A DNA stretch of 64,000 nucleotides from DASUPK01 sp963815045 (GCA_963815045.1 CAWFET010000002.1:868001-932000); one strand, 5' to 3'. Shown: positions 15,790-24,668, numbered from the stretch's first letter. Numbers and translations are program-made. The notes: generated by a model from the sequence alone, not told the origin.

Positions 15790-18318
15790 CTACCGGTGCT
15801 TCTTGTGGTGCTTCTTCTTGCGGCAGCCGCGCTTCTTGTGCTTCTTCTTGGCCTCGGCGGCCCGCTTGTGCCGCTTCTTGTGCCTGCGCTTCTTGCACTT
15901 GGCCCTGGAACCGGCATTTCCCGATCCGGGATTTCCCGATGCGGGATTTCCCGAGCCGGGCAGCGTCAGCGGCGCCGACTGGTTCTGGGAGGCCACGTAG
16001 TCGCGGCAGGGCTCGCCACGCAGGCCCGGGCAGGGGGGAAGTGCGGTCGTGGTGTCGACGCCCGGGACGACCGGAAGCTCGAGCCTCGACGGCATCGAGC
16101 CGCCGTAGCCGATGGCGACGTTCGCCTGCGAGGAGGGGTCCGCCTCCGCGAAGGCCCAGATCGGCTGGTCTCCGTTCGGGGCGCTGATCCTGACCCGGAT
16201 GCGCGACCCGGCGCGGTACATGTGGCCCTCGTAGTAGAGGGGGATCGTGACCGGCACGAACTGGTCCGAGGGCATGTCGGCGAAGTCCTCCTGGCGCAGG
16301 CTCTGGACGGGCTCGAGCTCGGTGCTCTTGGCGTCGTCGAGCTTGCGGGCCCTGGTGCGGAGCCAGCCGCCCTGCACGAATGTCTCCTTGCCATCCGGCC
16401 GGACCTCGCTGACGGTGGCCTGGAGGTCGACGTTGGGCGTCGAGGAGCGAACCCAGAGATCCACGCGCCCGGCGCCGATCACGGCGGTGTTCTGGTCGAG
16501 CGGCGTCGTCAGGTAGGAGACCGCCGTCCCCGCCGGATCCTGACTCCAGTCATAGGGCGGGGTGGCGGTCCAGAGGCCGTTGGCGCCCGAGCCCGTATCG
16601 CCGGTGAAGTTGGTGGCAGGTCTCGCATGCGAGTCCCAGGTGAAGCCGTCTGCCGCCGGGCTCCCGGGGGACTGGTCGGCGAGCGCGCCGCCGGCTCCGA
16701 GGTACCAGGAGCGGGCCGCGGTGCCGGGGATCGGGAAGCTGGCGAAGGACTGCTCGAAGGCCGGATACGGCCATCCCGGGTTCGATGGGTTCCCCGCGCC
16801 GTTGTCGAACAGGACGCGAACCGACGGCAGGGCCTCGAATGCCGACTGGGCTCCGCTCAGGGTCAGCTGTGTCTGAATCGGGTCGGATGGGAGGGTCGCC
16901 ACGGGTGGCGTTCCGCCGGGGCCTTCGATCCCCCAGATCGCCTGCATCGCAATCGGCCAGCTCGCCTGGACGATCGGCTCGAAGAGGCTCGTCCCCGGGG
17001 CCTGTTGAGCCACGTAGATCGACAGGAAGTCATAGAGGCGGTTGTACGTCTCAGGATCGAGCGAGTCGGTGTGGACCCCGTTCGTGTACGTGAACCACTT
17101 CTTGTCGGTCCCCGACATGTGCTCGGCCAGCGTCGGGCAGTGGCCGCCCGTCTGCTCGTCCGTCCACTGGCACGCCATGAAGGTCGGGACGTTGATCCTG
17201 TTGACGAAGGTCGTGGGGGAGAGCGGGTCGGCGACCTCGGGCACGTAGTGATCGTTCGCCCGGATCTTCGCCAGCAGGTCGCTGGCCTCGGGATGCAGGT
17301 CCTGGTTTGCCTGACAGGTCGTGTCCCCGTCGGCGATGCGCTGGACCGCGTACGGCTGTGCCCCGTTGTTCGGGTCGCTCGGATCAGCCGCCTTGGCCTG
17401 GTCCTGGCGCTCCTGGGCCCAGTCGACGGCGAAGCCGGTGTTCAGGACCCCGCCGGGATACAGCGTCGTCTGGGTCTGGTCGATCACCGACAGCGGCGAG
17501 ATTGCCGCCAGGTCCGGCGGTTGCGTCTGGGCGGTGAACAGCTGGCTGATGCCCCCGTACGAGATGCCGAGCATCCCGACCTTGCCGTGCGCGACCCAGG
17601 GCTGATGGGCGACCGTCTCGACCACGTCATAGCCGTCCAGGTTCTGCAGCGGCTCGAAGAAGTCGAAGGCGCCGCCGGAGCAGCCGGTCCCGCGCATGTT
17701 GACGTCGACGACCGTGAAGCCCATCAGGTTGGCGAGAGCCTGGATGCCGCTGACCGGGCCCGCAGGATTCGCGTACCCGTAGCCGGAGTACTCGACCAGA
17801 GTCGGCGACGGGTTGAGCGCACTGGGCGGCGGCGCGGCGGCGGTTATCGCGTTGCTGAGAGCGGAAGGGAGCGGAAGGGAGCTGGCGACATCCGTGGGCG
17901 GATGGACGTCATAGGCGAGCTTCGTGCCGTCGCGCATCGTCATGTAGCCGTAGCCGTGGGCGAGAAGCGTCTGGTCGTAGATGGAAGGATCGGGAGGCGC
18001 TGCCGATGTACCCGCCTTGATCGGGTCCTGCGTCACCGTCAGCGGGTCCGAGGTCTCCGCGCCGGACTGCACCGTGAAGCCGGTGCCGGGGCTGACGTCG
18101 CGGAAGAGCGCTCCTCCGCGAGAGTTGGCGTTCCCCGTCTGGACGACGTTGTCCGAGGAATCGAGGAGGGAGACCGGGGCGTTCGGGGTCAGCCCGGTGA
18201 CGTCCACCTGCTCGGTGCTGCCGCGGGCGTCGAAGCTGGCAGCCGAGGCGCTGCCCGCAAACGCGAGCCCGGCAAGCGCGACCGCCAGAAAGCTCCCTAT
18301 CCACATTTTTCGGTACAC
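15790..18318 (-). CDS. Secreted CocE/NonD-type alpha/beta hydrolase (S15 peptidase-like) with Lys/His-rich tail
   Basis: 842 residues. A signal peptide (basic start, LAVALAGLAFAGSASA) leads to a short beta domain, then the X-Pro dipeptidyl-peptidase/CocE hydrolase domain: substrate-side MTMRDGTKLAYDV, oxyanion region VNMRGTGCSGG, nucleophile in GISYGG (about Ser253), and a probable catalytic His in NGVHTDS. A C-terminal jelly-roll domain follows, as in S15 enzymes. The last 40 or so residues are almost only Lys, Arg and His with two Cys, preceded by a Gly-Asn-Pro-Ser linker. The reaction is probably cleavage of an acyl or peptidyl ester or amide outside the cell. The basic tail may bind cell-wall polymers. 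Confidence 0.85.
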   Translation of the reverse strand: MYRKMWIGSFLAVALAGLAFAGSASAASFDARGSTEQVDVTGLTPNAPVSLLDSSDNVVQTGNANSRGGALFRDVSPGTGFTVQSGAETSDPLTVTQDPIKAGTSAAPPDPSIYDQTLLAHGYGYMTMRDGTKLAYDVHPPTDVASSLPLPSALSNAITAAAPPPSALNPSPTLVEYSGYGYANPAGPVSGIQALANLMGFTVVDVNMRGTGCSGGAFDFFEPLQNLDGYDVVETVAHQPWVAHGKVGMLGISYGGISQLFTAQTQPPDLAAISPLSVIDQTQTTLYPGGVLNTGFAVDWAQERQDQAKAADPSDPNNGAQPYAVQRIADGDTTCQANQDLHPEASDLLAKIRANDHYVPEVADPLSPTTFVNRINVPTFMACQWTDEQTGGHCPTLAEHMSGTDKKWFTYTNGVHTDSLDPETYNRLYDFLSIYVAQQAPGTSLFEPIVQASWPIAMQAIWGIEGPGGTPPVATLPSDPIQTQLTLSGAQSAFEALPSVRVLFDNGAGNPSNPGWPYPAFEQSFASFPIPGTAARSWYLGAGGALADQSPGSPAADGFTWDSHARPATNFTGDTGSGANGLWTATPPYDWSQDPAGTAVSYLTTPLDQNTAVIGAGRVDLWVRSSTPNVDLQATVSEVRPDGKETFVQGGWLRTRARKLDDAKSTELEPVQSLRQEDFADMPSDQFVPVTIPLYYEGHMYRAGSRIRVRISAPNGDQPIWAFAEADPSSQANVAIGYGGSMPSRLELPVVPGVDTTTALPPCPGLRGEPCRDYVASQNQSAPLTLPGSGNPASGNPGSGNAGSRAKCKKRRHKKRHKRAAEAKKKHKKRGCRKKKHHKKHR
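15916..15960 (-). repeat. 15-bp tandem repeat encoding a Gly-Asn-Pro-Ser linker
   Basis: Three adjacent 15-base units of the form ATTTCCCGATNCGGG (third unit with GAG for GAT) lie inside the hydrolase gene. They encode the five-residue repeat (S/G)-G-N-P-(G/A) that links the hydrolase to its Lys/His-rich tail. Copy-number change would alter linker length without shifting the frame. Confidence 0.85.
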
Positions 18319-18367
18319 GGCTGATCACTAAATCACAACGCGTTCACACGGGTCGCAGTTCCCCGGA

Positions 18368-18546
18368 TCAGCGAGCGGCCGGAAAGGCTTCGCCGTGGCG
18401 GATCCGATTGCGGCCCTCGCCGTAGCCGCGGGTCTCGAGCGCGACCACGAGCCAGAGCAGGACGGCGACGACTGCGACCGTCGCCAGCGCCGGAGCGTGA
18501 TCGCGAGGACGAAGACGAGGTCGAAGAAGAGTTCGAGCGGCATCAC
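18368..18546 (-). pseudogene. Remnant of a low-temperature-requirement A (LtrA)-like membrane protein
   Basis: On the minus strand a GTG/ATG start gives PLELFFDLVFVLAIT, which matches the very conserved start of LtrA family membrane proteins. In the next frame, beginning within the same bases, the text continues as a hydrophobic helix (ATVAVVAVLLWLVVALETR) followed by a basic stretch and a TGA, which looks like an LtrA C-terminus. The 300 or more residues between are missing, and the two pieces are out of frame. This suggests an internal deletion that left only the two gene ends. The N-terminal match is strong; the C-terminal assignment is an inference. Confidence 0.5.
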
Positions 18547-18603
18547 CCGCTCCCCCTGCCGGAACGCGGCTCCCCAGGCGCGTCCTCCGTGTCGGCGGAG
18601 GAC

Positions 18604-19566
18604 CTACCGGCGACGCTTCCTCAGCTTCACCGTTGCCGACTGGGTGCTGGGATCGCCGCCGGTGGGGGTATAGGTGATCGCGATGTTGAGCTTCGCCTTG
18701 CCCGTCTTCTTCAGCTTCCGTTTCTTCTTCCCCGTGGCCTTGATCAGCAGTTGTGCCGGACCGGCGCTGACCGCATTGCTGAGCACAGCCGGGGCTCCGG
18801 CGGCGACTGAGACACCCTGCCCCAACCCGGTTAGCTCGCCGGGGTTGGGGACATCGACCGTAAGGGTGGCCGTGCCCTTCTTGTTGTTGCGCTGAAAGCC
18901 GCCGAGGGCAAACGCGTTGACTGGCCGGAGCACGGCCGCGATGTTCAGGTGACGGGTTGTGCTGAAGGTGAAGTTCGCTATCTCCCCGTCGACAGCGTTG
19001 CCGCCGCGGTCGAGGACCGAATCCCCGGGAGTTGTCGGTGAGAGACACGTAGCGCTCCCTTCGGAGTGGAGCCCCAGGACATCACCGGGCTTCACCTGGA
19101 CGCTCGCGGGGAAGGTGTTGACAACACCTGGGGTCAGTGCGCGCGGCCCGTCATGGCCGACGACCGTGTAGAACGTCGGATCGGCGAACTTGCGGAAGAT
19201 CTTCATCGTGATCGTCTGCCCGGCTCCGGCGCCCGTGTTGGTGCTCCAGGAGGAAACGGTCCATGAAGTGATCCCGCCCGTCGCTGGCACCACGTAGCTG
19301 TTGCCCGAGGCCACGGATTGCTGCGCCCAGTCGTTGTTGTCGGCGCAAGTGGCGGGTGCTGGGACGAGCTGCCCGATCGTCTCCGCCGCCCCGGCCGGCG
19401 AGGGACTCGCAGTAACCGACAGCGCCATCAGGCAGGCAGCCGCTGCAAGTCGCTCCAGTAGCCGCCGCAGTGTCGTTCGCCGAGCGATGCCAGGGATCCT
19501 ACGTGCATACCCGGCAAGGGCCAATCGACTGATCAACCATGAACCGGCGCTTCCCTTTTCGCGCAT
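18604..19566 (-). CDS. Exported beta-rich protein of unknown function with Lys/Arg-rich end
   Basis: About 320 residues from ATG 19566; an upstream extension of the frame to 19731 is unlike protein sequence and was left out. A long basic region (RRTTLRRLLERL) and a hydrophobic core ending in SPSPAGA form a signal peptide. The mature part is rich in Thr, Gly and Val and begins with a Cys-containing QLVPAPATCADNN segment. The C-terminus (KKKRKLKKTGKAKLNI ... VKLRKRRR) resembles a basic module repeated in many exported proteins of Solirubrobacterales. It is probably displayed on or released from the cell surface. No enzyme motif is visible. Confidence 0.68.
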   Translation of the reverse strand: MREKGSAGSWLISRLALAGYARRIPGIARRTTLRRLLERLAAAACLMALSVTASPSPAGAAETIGQLVPAPATCADNNDWAQQSVASGNSYVVPATGGITSWTVSSWSTNTGAGAGQTITMKIFRKFADPTFYTVVGHDGPRALTPGVVNTFPASVQVKPGDVLGLHSEGSATCLSPTTPGDSVLDRGGNAVDGEIANFTFSTTRHLNIAAVLRPVNAFALGGFQRNNKKGTATLTVDVPNPGELTGLGQGVSVAAGAPAVLSNAVSAGPAQLLIKATGKKKRKLKKTGKAKLNIAITYTPTGGDPSTQSATVKLRKRRR

Positions 19567-19796
19567 GGGAGCTCTTCCGCAAGGCGCCGAGATTGACTGA
19601 CGCCGCTTCGAGGCATATGCTGTTGCCGTTCTGGCACTGGTTTTCGGTTTCCGCGAGCGCGGGTCGACCGGAAGGAGGAGAGGTTGCCGGTTGGATGGTT
19701 TGGCGATTTCTGCGCACCATGGGCACGCCATGGGCTGTTTTCTCCGAGATCACCTAGCCGTTTAGGCGATCGCAGCAGCTCGGGTCGGAAGGTCGC

Positions 19797-20456
19797 ATGA
19801 GCTCGATGGCCGCCAGAGTTGTGGCGGTCGTTGTTGCGGTCCTGGTCGTCGCGGCCGGCATCACTCTCTACGTCCACAAGCTGCTCCGCTCGCCCACCCC
19901 GGCGGCGGCGGTCCAGTCGGGCCCAGGCCAGGCGGACCTCGTGCTCGGCACGACGCCGGCAGTCGGGAAGCTGGGGGGCAATCCGAGCTGGGTGTCGTAT
20001 CTCGTTCGGCAGAACGGACAGTGGAAGCACACCACGGTCTTCAAGGTGCCCGCGAATTCCCTGGTCCGAGTGACGATCTACAACTTCGACGGGCAAAGTG
20101 GCCTGCGGAATTCATTCCTCTCGCAGGTCCAGGGCACGGCCGGAGGGGTGATGCAGGTGAACGGCAAGACCAAGACCTCGATCGACCCCGACGCCGCCTC
20201 GCACACCTTCACGGTGGCGCAGATGGGGATCGTGGTGCCGATACCCGGGGTCGCCGACGACGCTCCGAATCAATGCCCGGAGATGCCGTGCTCGCTCTCC
20301 CAGGCCCATGAGACCGTCACCTTCGTGATGCGAACCGGCAAGAAGGGCCGTTACCGGTGGCAGTGCTTCGTGCCCTGCGCAGCGGGCTTCGAAACGGGCT
20401 TCGGCGGCCCGATGCAGACGATCGGCTACATGGACGGCTTCGTACAAGTGGTCTGA
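19797..20456 (+). CDS. Cupredoxin-like membrane-anchored protein next to cytochrome oxidase genes
   Basis: 219 residues with an N-terminal membrane anchor (VVAVVVAVLVVAAGITLYV) and an outer beta domain. The C-terminal WQCFVPCAAG has two Cys spaced as in the CuA motif of oxidase subunit II (CxxxC), an upstream His occurs in ASHTFTV, and a Met follows in GGPMQ. The His normally found four residues after the second Cys is absent. It may be a mononuclear or altered copper electron carrier, or the Cys may form a disulfide. It starts the oxidase operon, ten bases before ctaC, so a role in electron delivery or copper loading is likely. Confidence 0.72.
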   Translation: MSSMAARVVAVVVAVLVVAAGITLYVHKLLRSPTPAAAVQSGPGQADLVLGTTPAVGKLGGNPSWVSYLVRQNGQWKHTTVFKVPANSLVRVTIYNFDGQSGLRNSFLSQVQGTAGGVMQVNGKTKTSIDPDAASHTFTVAQMGIVVPIPGVADDAPNQCPEMPCSLSQAHETVTFVMRTGKKGRYRWQCFVPCAAGFETGFGGPMQTIGYMDGFVQVV

Positions 20457-20465
20457 GCGCGGCGT

Positions 20466-21299
20466 ATGCCTGAGCCCCCGCACTTTCGACGAATTCTGAT
20501 CCTGTGGGCCGCGCTCAGCATCGTCGCCACCCCGCTTGTCATCTTCGTCTTCGCCCCGGGCCTGCCTCCGGGCAACGACAGCACCCAAGGCTCCGGGCAG
20601 GTGACGGACAACACCGTCCTGCTCGGCGTGGTCACGCCGATCGCCGCGCTGATCGTCGTCTATTTCGCGTACTCGCTCGTCGCCTTCCGCCGTCGCTCAG
20701 ATGATCCGGACGACGCGGAGGGAGTCGAGATCCACGGCGACGCCACAATCCAGACCACCTGGCTGGCGGTGACCTCCGTGATCGTCCTCTTCCTGGCGAC
20801 CTATGGGACGGTTCGCCTCTTCGACAACGGCTCCGGTGGCGGACAGGGCTCGGATCCCGTCGCCAAGCAGGCCGGTCACCAGCTGCAGGTACAGGTGATC
20901 GGGCAGCAGTGGGCCTTCACCTACCGCTGGCCGGCCTACGGTGGGGTGGAGACGCCGCACCTGGTCCTCCCGGTCGACCAGCCGGTCGAGATGCATGTCA
21001 CCTCGCTCGACGTGATCCATTCCTTCTGGGCCCACGACCTCGGAGTCAAGGCGGACGCCAATCCCGGCGTCGACAACGTCGTTTATGTGCGCGCCAAGAA
21101 GACCGGCGACTTCGACATCCGCTGTGCCGAGCTCTGCGGCCTGTTCCACGGTCACATGTTCGACACCGGCAGGGTGGTGGGCGCCCCGCAATTCCAGGCC
21201 TGGATCCGGGCCGAGCAGCAGCAGTTCGCACAGACCACGCCCAAGCTGCCGCCCTACAGCACCCACTACAACCCCGAACCGACGAGGAGGGCAGGATGA
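20466..21299 (+). CDS. ctaC: Cytochrome c oxidase subunit II
   Basis: 277 residues. Two membrane helices (about 10-30 and 50-75, plus one more at about 100-120) precede the CuA domain. All CuA ligands are visible: His in DVIHSFW, then CAELCGLFHGHM with both Cys, the bridging Glu position, His and Met. The electron-entry aromatic patch is in QQWAFTYRWP. There is no fused cytochrome c domain, so this is not a caa3-type subunit II in the strict sense. It passes electrons from cytochrome c or a cupredoxin to subunit I. Its stop overlaps the ctaD start by four bases. Confidence 0.95.
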   Translation: MPEPPHFRRILILWAALSIVATPLVIFVFAPGLPPGNDSTQGSGQVTDNTVLLGVVTPIAALIVVYFAYSLVAFRRRSDDPDDAEGVEIHGDATIQTTWLAVTSVIVLFLATYGTVRLFDNGSGGGQGSDPVAKQAGHQLQVQVIGQQWAFTYRWPAYGGVETPHLVLPVDQPVEMHVTSLDVIHSFWAHDLGVKADANPGVDNVVYVRAKKTGDFDIRCAELCGLFHGHMFDTGRVVGAPQFQAWIRAEQQQFAQTTPKLPPYSTHYNPEPTRRAG

Positions 21300-23179
21300 A
21301 CGCGGAGGCGACGACCGGCCCGAGGCTGCGCGGCCTGCTCGGCTTCAACGTGCTCACGGGGATCGTGCTGGGCGTCGTCGGTTTCTACGTCGGCTGGTGG
21401 TTAGGGCACCAGATCCACTACACCGGGATCGAGTACTTCGCAGACACCAATCAGAACGACGTCGCCCTGGTCCTCGGGTACCTCGGCTTCGTGGTCGGAT
21501 TCGTCGCCGGGCTGGGCTTCCTCAGCTACCCGCTCCGGCGGCTGATCGGCCTGGATCCCTCACATCACGAGAACGAGACGGGCGGCATCGGCCGGTACTT
21601 CGGCCTCTGCACCGATCACAAGGTCATCGGGATGCAGTACCTGCTCGGGATTGGCCTCTTCTTCTTCATCGGGGGCGTGAACGCGATGCTGATCAGGGCC
21701 GAGCTCCTGCGTCCCTCGCCGCAGCTCTTCGGCGCTGGCGGCTACCTCACGATCGTGGGCATCCACGGGGCGATGATGATGGGGATCATGACCTCGGGGG
21801 TGCTCGGCCCCTTCGCCAACTACTTCGTCCCCCTGCAGATCGGGGCAAGGCGGATGGCATTCCCGAGGATCGAGGCGCTCAGCTTCTGGCTGCTGATGGC
21901 GGCCGGGACGATTCTCACCAGCTCGATCTTCTTCGGCGGTTTCCCAACGGGCTGGACCGGCTACGGGCCGCTGAACGACGAGGCGAACTTCGGCTACGAC
22001 TCCTACATCTTCTTCTTCGCCCTGGTGGGGATCTCGATGACCCTGCTCGGGCTGAACCTGATCGCGACGATCGTCACCATGCGCGCGCCCGGGCTCACCT
22101 GGTCCCGCCTGCCGATCTTCTGCTGGGGGGCGATCAGCACCTCGGCGCTGATGGTCCTCGCGGCGCCCGTCCTGATCGCCGTTCTCCTCATGGTCGCCCT
22201 CGATCGGACCGTGCAGACATCGTTCTTCCTGACGAGCTCCGGCGGGAGCCCCTACCTGTTCGAGAACTTATTCTGGTTCTTCGGGCATCCGGAGGTCTAC
22301 GTCCTCGCTCTGCCGGGGTTCGGGATTCTCCTCGAGATCCTGCCCGTCTTCTCGCGCAAGCCGCTCTGGGGCTACCGCCTGGCGGTGGCCGGGATGCTCG
22401 GCGTCGCGCTGCTCAGCTTCTTCGTCTGGCAGCACCACCTCTTCGTCAGCGGCATCAACTCGGCCCTGCGGCCGTTCTACATGCTCTCCACCGAGGTCAT
22501 CTCGGTGCCGACCGGGTTCATCTTCCTCTGCGGGATGGCGACGCTCTGGAGGGCGCGCCTCCGCTTCTCGGTGCCGATGCTGTTCTGCCTGGCCTGGTTC
22601 TTCAACTTCTTCATCGGGGGCATCTCCGGCGTCTTCCTCTCGGATACCCCAAGCGATGTGAGCACGCATGGGAGCTTCTTCGTCATGGCCCACTTCCACT
22701 ACACGATCATGGGCGGGCTGGTCTTCACCTTCTTCGCGGCGATCTACTACTGGGTCCCGAAGATGACGGGCCTGATCTTCAACGAGCGCTTGGCGAAGGT
22801 CCATTTCTGGTCGATGTTCCTCGCCTTCAACGCGACCTTCGCGCCGCTCTTCGCCCTCGGGCTGATGGGCATGCCGCGGAGGGTGTCGACCTACGCGTCG
22901 AACCTCCAGGGGCTGAACATCTGGGTGTCGGTCTGCGCCTTCATCCTCGGCGTCTCGATGCTGGTCTTCCTCTTCAACGTGGTCTACTCGATGGTCTTCG
23001 TCCGCAAGCCGGCCGAGGAGAACCCGTGGCGCTCGAAGTCCCTCGAGTGGCAGACACCGACACCCGTACCGCTCCATAACTTCGACGAGATCCCGGTGAT
23101 CGACCACGACCCGTATGACTACGGGACACCGCCGCCCGCGGTGAAGCCGACCAAGCGACCAGCCGAGGCACCCGGCTGA
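21296..23179 (+). CDS. ctaD: Cytochrome c oxidase subunit I with unusual proton-channel residues
   Basis: 627 residues from ATG 21296. Two extra N-terminal membrane helices (about 15-35 and 58-82) precede the usual 12-helix core. Haem and CuB ligands are present: His in GIHGAMM, HPEVY with the cross-linked Tyr and the D-channel Glu, the CuB pair in WQHHLF, and the His pair in MAHFHY. Compared with the A-type family, the segment usually reading GAPDMAFPR reads GARRMAFPR, so the D-channel entrance Asp is Arg, and VPTGIK reads VPTGFI, so the K-channel Lys is Ile. It reduces O2 to water; its pumping mode is open. Confidence 0.95.
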   Translation: MNAEATTGPRLRGLLGFNVLTGIVLGVVGFYVGWWLGHQIHYTGIEYFADTNQNDVALVLGYLGFVVGFVAGLGFLSYPLRRLIGLDPSHHENETGGIGRYFGLCTDHKVIGMQYLLGIGLFFFIGGVNAMLIRAELLRPSPQLFGAGGYLTIVGIHGAMMMGIMTSGVLGPFANYFVPLQIGARRMAFPRIEALSFWLLMAAGTILTSSIFFGGFPTGWTGYGPLNDEANFGYDSYIFFFALVGISMTLLGLNLIATIVTMRAPGLTWSRLPIFCWGAISTSALMVLAAPVLIAVLLMVALDRTVQTSFFLTSSGGSPYLFENLFWFFGHPEVYVLALPGFGILLEILPVFSRKPLWGYRLAVAGMLGVALLSFFVWQHHLFVSGINSALRPFYMLSTEVISVPTGFIFLCGMATLWRARLRFSVPMLFCLAWFFNFFIGGISGVFLSDTPSDVSTHGSFFVMAHFHYTIMGGLVFTFFAAIYYWVPKMTGLIFNERLAKVHFWSMFLAFNATFAPLFALGLMGMPRRVSTYASNLQGLNIWVSVCAFILGVSMLVFLFNVVYSMVFVRKPAEENPWRSKSLEWQTPTPVPLHNFDEIPVIDHDPYDYGTPPPAVKPTKRPAEAPG

Positions 23180-23182
23180 GCC

Positions 23183-23788
23183 ATGGCCCGCTTCTTCAGC
23201 AGATCCCCGGACGAGGTGGAGCCGAGCGAGGAGGCGCCCGAGGTCTACGAGCGCAACGTCTGGATCGGCGCTCGCGTGATGGCCGGGACGACGATCATGT
23301 TCTTCGCGGCCTTTGTCTTCGCGTACTTCTACCTGCGCTCGCTCAACAACTCGGGGCAGTGGCGCCCGGCGGGCATCGATACTCCGCAGGCGTTCGGGGC
23401 AGTGATCGTGGCGCTCTTCGCGTCGAGCTCGCTTCTCTTCCTTTTCGCGGCGCGCACCGCGGGGCGAGGAGGCAGGTGGGTCGCCGCGGCCGGCCTCGCG
23501 CTCGGCTTGGGCCTGGCGGGCTGCGTCGTCCAGGTGTTCGAGTGGGCCCACATGGACTTCGGCCCCCAGAACGGCGGCTGGGCCAGCGTCTTCATCGGCT
23601 GGACCGCGCTATTCGTGATCTTCGTCCTGATGGCGATGTTCTGGGTCGAGACGATATTCGCGGAGGGCCTTCGCAATCGGGGCGGCGCCACCGTGCACGT
23701 GCCCGTCGGAGTCGCGGACGCCGCGTTCTACTGGGCGGTGCTCGCCTCCATCGGCGTGATCAGCTGGGTCATCCTCTACCTCCTTTGA
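23183..23788 (+). CDS. ctaE: Cytochrome c oxidase subunit III
   Basis: 201 residues with five membrane helices, the shorter form of subunit III. The first helix text TTIMFFAAFVFAYFYLR and the WRPAGID loop are typical, as is VFEWAHM in the middle. Subunit III stabilises subunit I and the lipid environment of the proton entry site. It begins three bases after ctaD. The N-terminal acidic segment (DEVEPSEEAPEVYERN) is cytoplasmic. Confidence 0.93.
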   Translation: MARFFSRSPDEVEPSEEAPEVYERNVWIGARVMAGTTIMFFAAFVFAYFYLRSLNNSGQWRPAGIDTPQAFGAVIVALFASSSLLFLFAARTAGRGGRWVAAAGLALGLGLAGCVVQVFEWAHMDFGPQNGGWASVFIGWTALFVIFVLMAMFWVETIFAEGLRNRGGATVHVPVGVADAAFYWAVLASIGVISWVILYLL

Positions 23789-23791
23789 GCG

Positions 23792-24655
23792 GTGGCAGCT
23801 GCGACCCCCCTCGACTGGACCGGAGGCCCGGCGCTCGCCTGGGTCCTTTCCGCGGCGCTGCTCTACTGGCTCGGCGGACGCAAGCTGACGGTGTCGCGAT
23901 CCGACGGACGGCGCCCATGGCGGACGGCGGCGTTCGTCGGGGGTCTCGCCGCGATCATGATCGCCCTCGATTCCCCCGTCGACGGGCTTGCCGACAGGCT
24001 GCTCTGGGTCCACATGCTGCAGCACATCCTTCTCCTCCTCGTGGCGCCACCGCTGCTCGCCCTGGCGCGCCCATGGAACCGGATGTGGCACGGGTTCCCT
24101 CTGGATACGCGCCGGGTGCTCGCGCAGTGGGTCTCGACAGGGCGCTGGTCGGCGCCGCTGCGAGCAACGGCGAAGGTGCTGGCCCAGCCCGTCCCGTCAT
24201 GGCTGCTGTTCAACCTCGTCCTGCTCGGCTGGCACTTGCCGGCGGCATACGACGCAGCCCTGAGCTCGCCGGTGGTCCACGCATCGGAGCACTTCCTCTT
24301 CTTCGCAACCGGGCTGCTGTTCTGGACTCGGGTGATCGACTCCCCGCCATGGCGATCCCGTCTGAGCGAAACCGGCCGCGCCGTCTACGTGGGCTCGTCG
24401 ATGGTGGTGAGCTGGGTGCTTGCGATCGTGCTGGCGGATGCCGGCCATCCCCTGTACTCGCAATATGCCGACCTTGCGAGCCGGCCCGGCGGCCTGACCG
24501 CACTCTCGGATCAGCAACTGGGCGCCGGGGCGATGTGGGTGCTCGGGTCGCTCCCGTTTACGATCGCAATCCTGTCCATCGTCTACCGCTGGCTGGAGCC
24601 GAAGCGCTCCGGCCAGTCGTCACCGGCGGCCCGCCCGCTCGCCGGGAACCCATGA
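23792..24655 (+). CDS. ctaG: CtaG-like cytochrome c oxidase assembly protein
   Basis: 287 residues with about seven membrane helices, GTG start. The patterns MLQHILLLLVAPPLLALARPW, GWHLPAAYDAAL and HASEHFLFFATGLLFW contain the conserved His residues of the caa3_CtaG family. Proteins of this family are needed to mature caa3-type oxidase, probably through copper delivery. It is three bases after ctaE and precedes other assembly genes. Confidence 0.9.
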   Translation: MAAATPLDWTGGPALAWVLSAALLYWLGGRKLTVSRSDGRRPWRTAAFVGGLAAIMIALDSPVDGLADRLLWVHMLQHILLLLVAPPLLALARPWNRMWHGFPLDTRRVLAQWVSTGRWSAPLRATAKVLAQPVPSWLLFNLVLLGWHLPAAYDAALSSPVVHASEHFLFFATGLLFWTRVIDSPPWRSRLSETGRAVYVGSSMVVSWVLAIVLADAGHPLYSQYADLASRPGGLTALSDQQLGAGAMWVLGSLPFTIAILSIVYRWLEPKRSGQSSPAARPLAGNP

Positions 24656-24668
24656 GCTAGGAGGAGAG

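Noticed and set aside
15916..15960. Short regular repeats as a CRISPR-like array
   Set aside because: The 15-base units are directly adjacent, without spacers, and are in frame with the hydrolase gene.
15178..18324. A 1048-codon open frame on the plus strand
   Set aside because: It is antisense to the antiporter and the secreted hydrolase genes, whose motifs and signal peptide are clear. The composition is that of a shadow frame.
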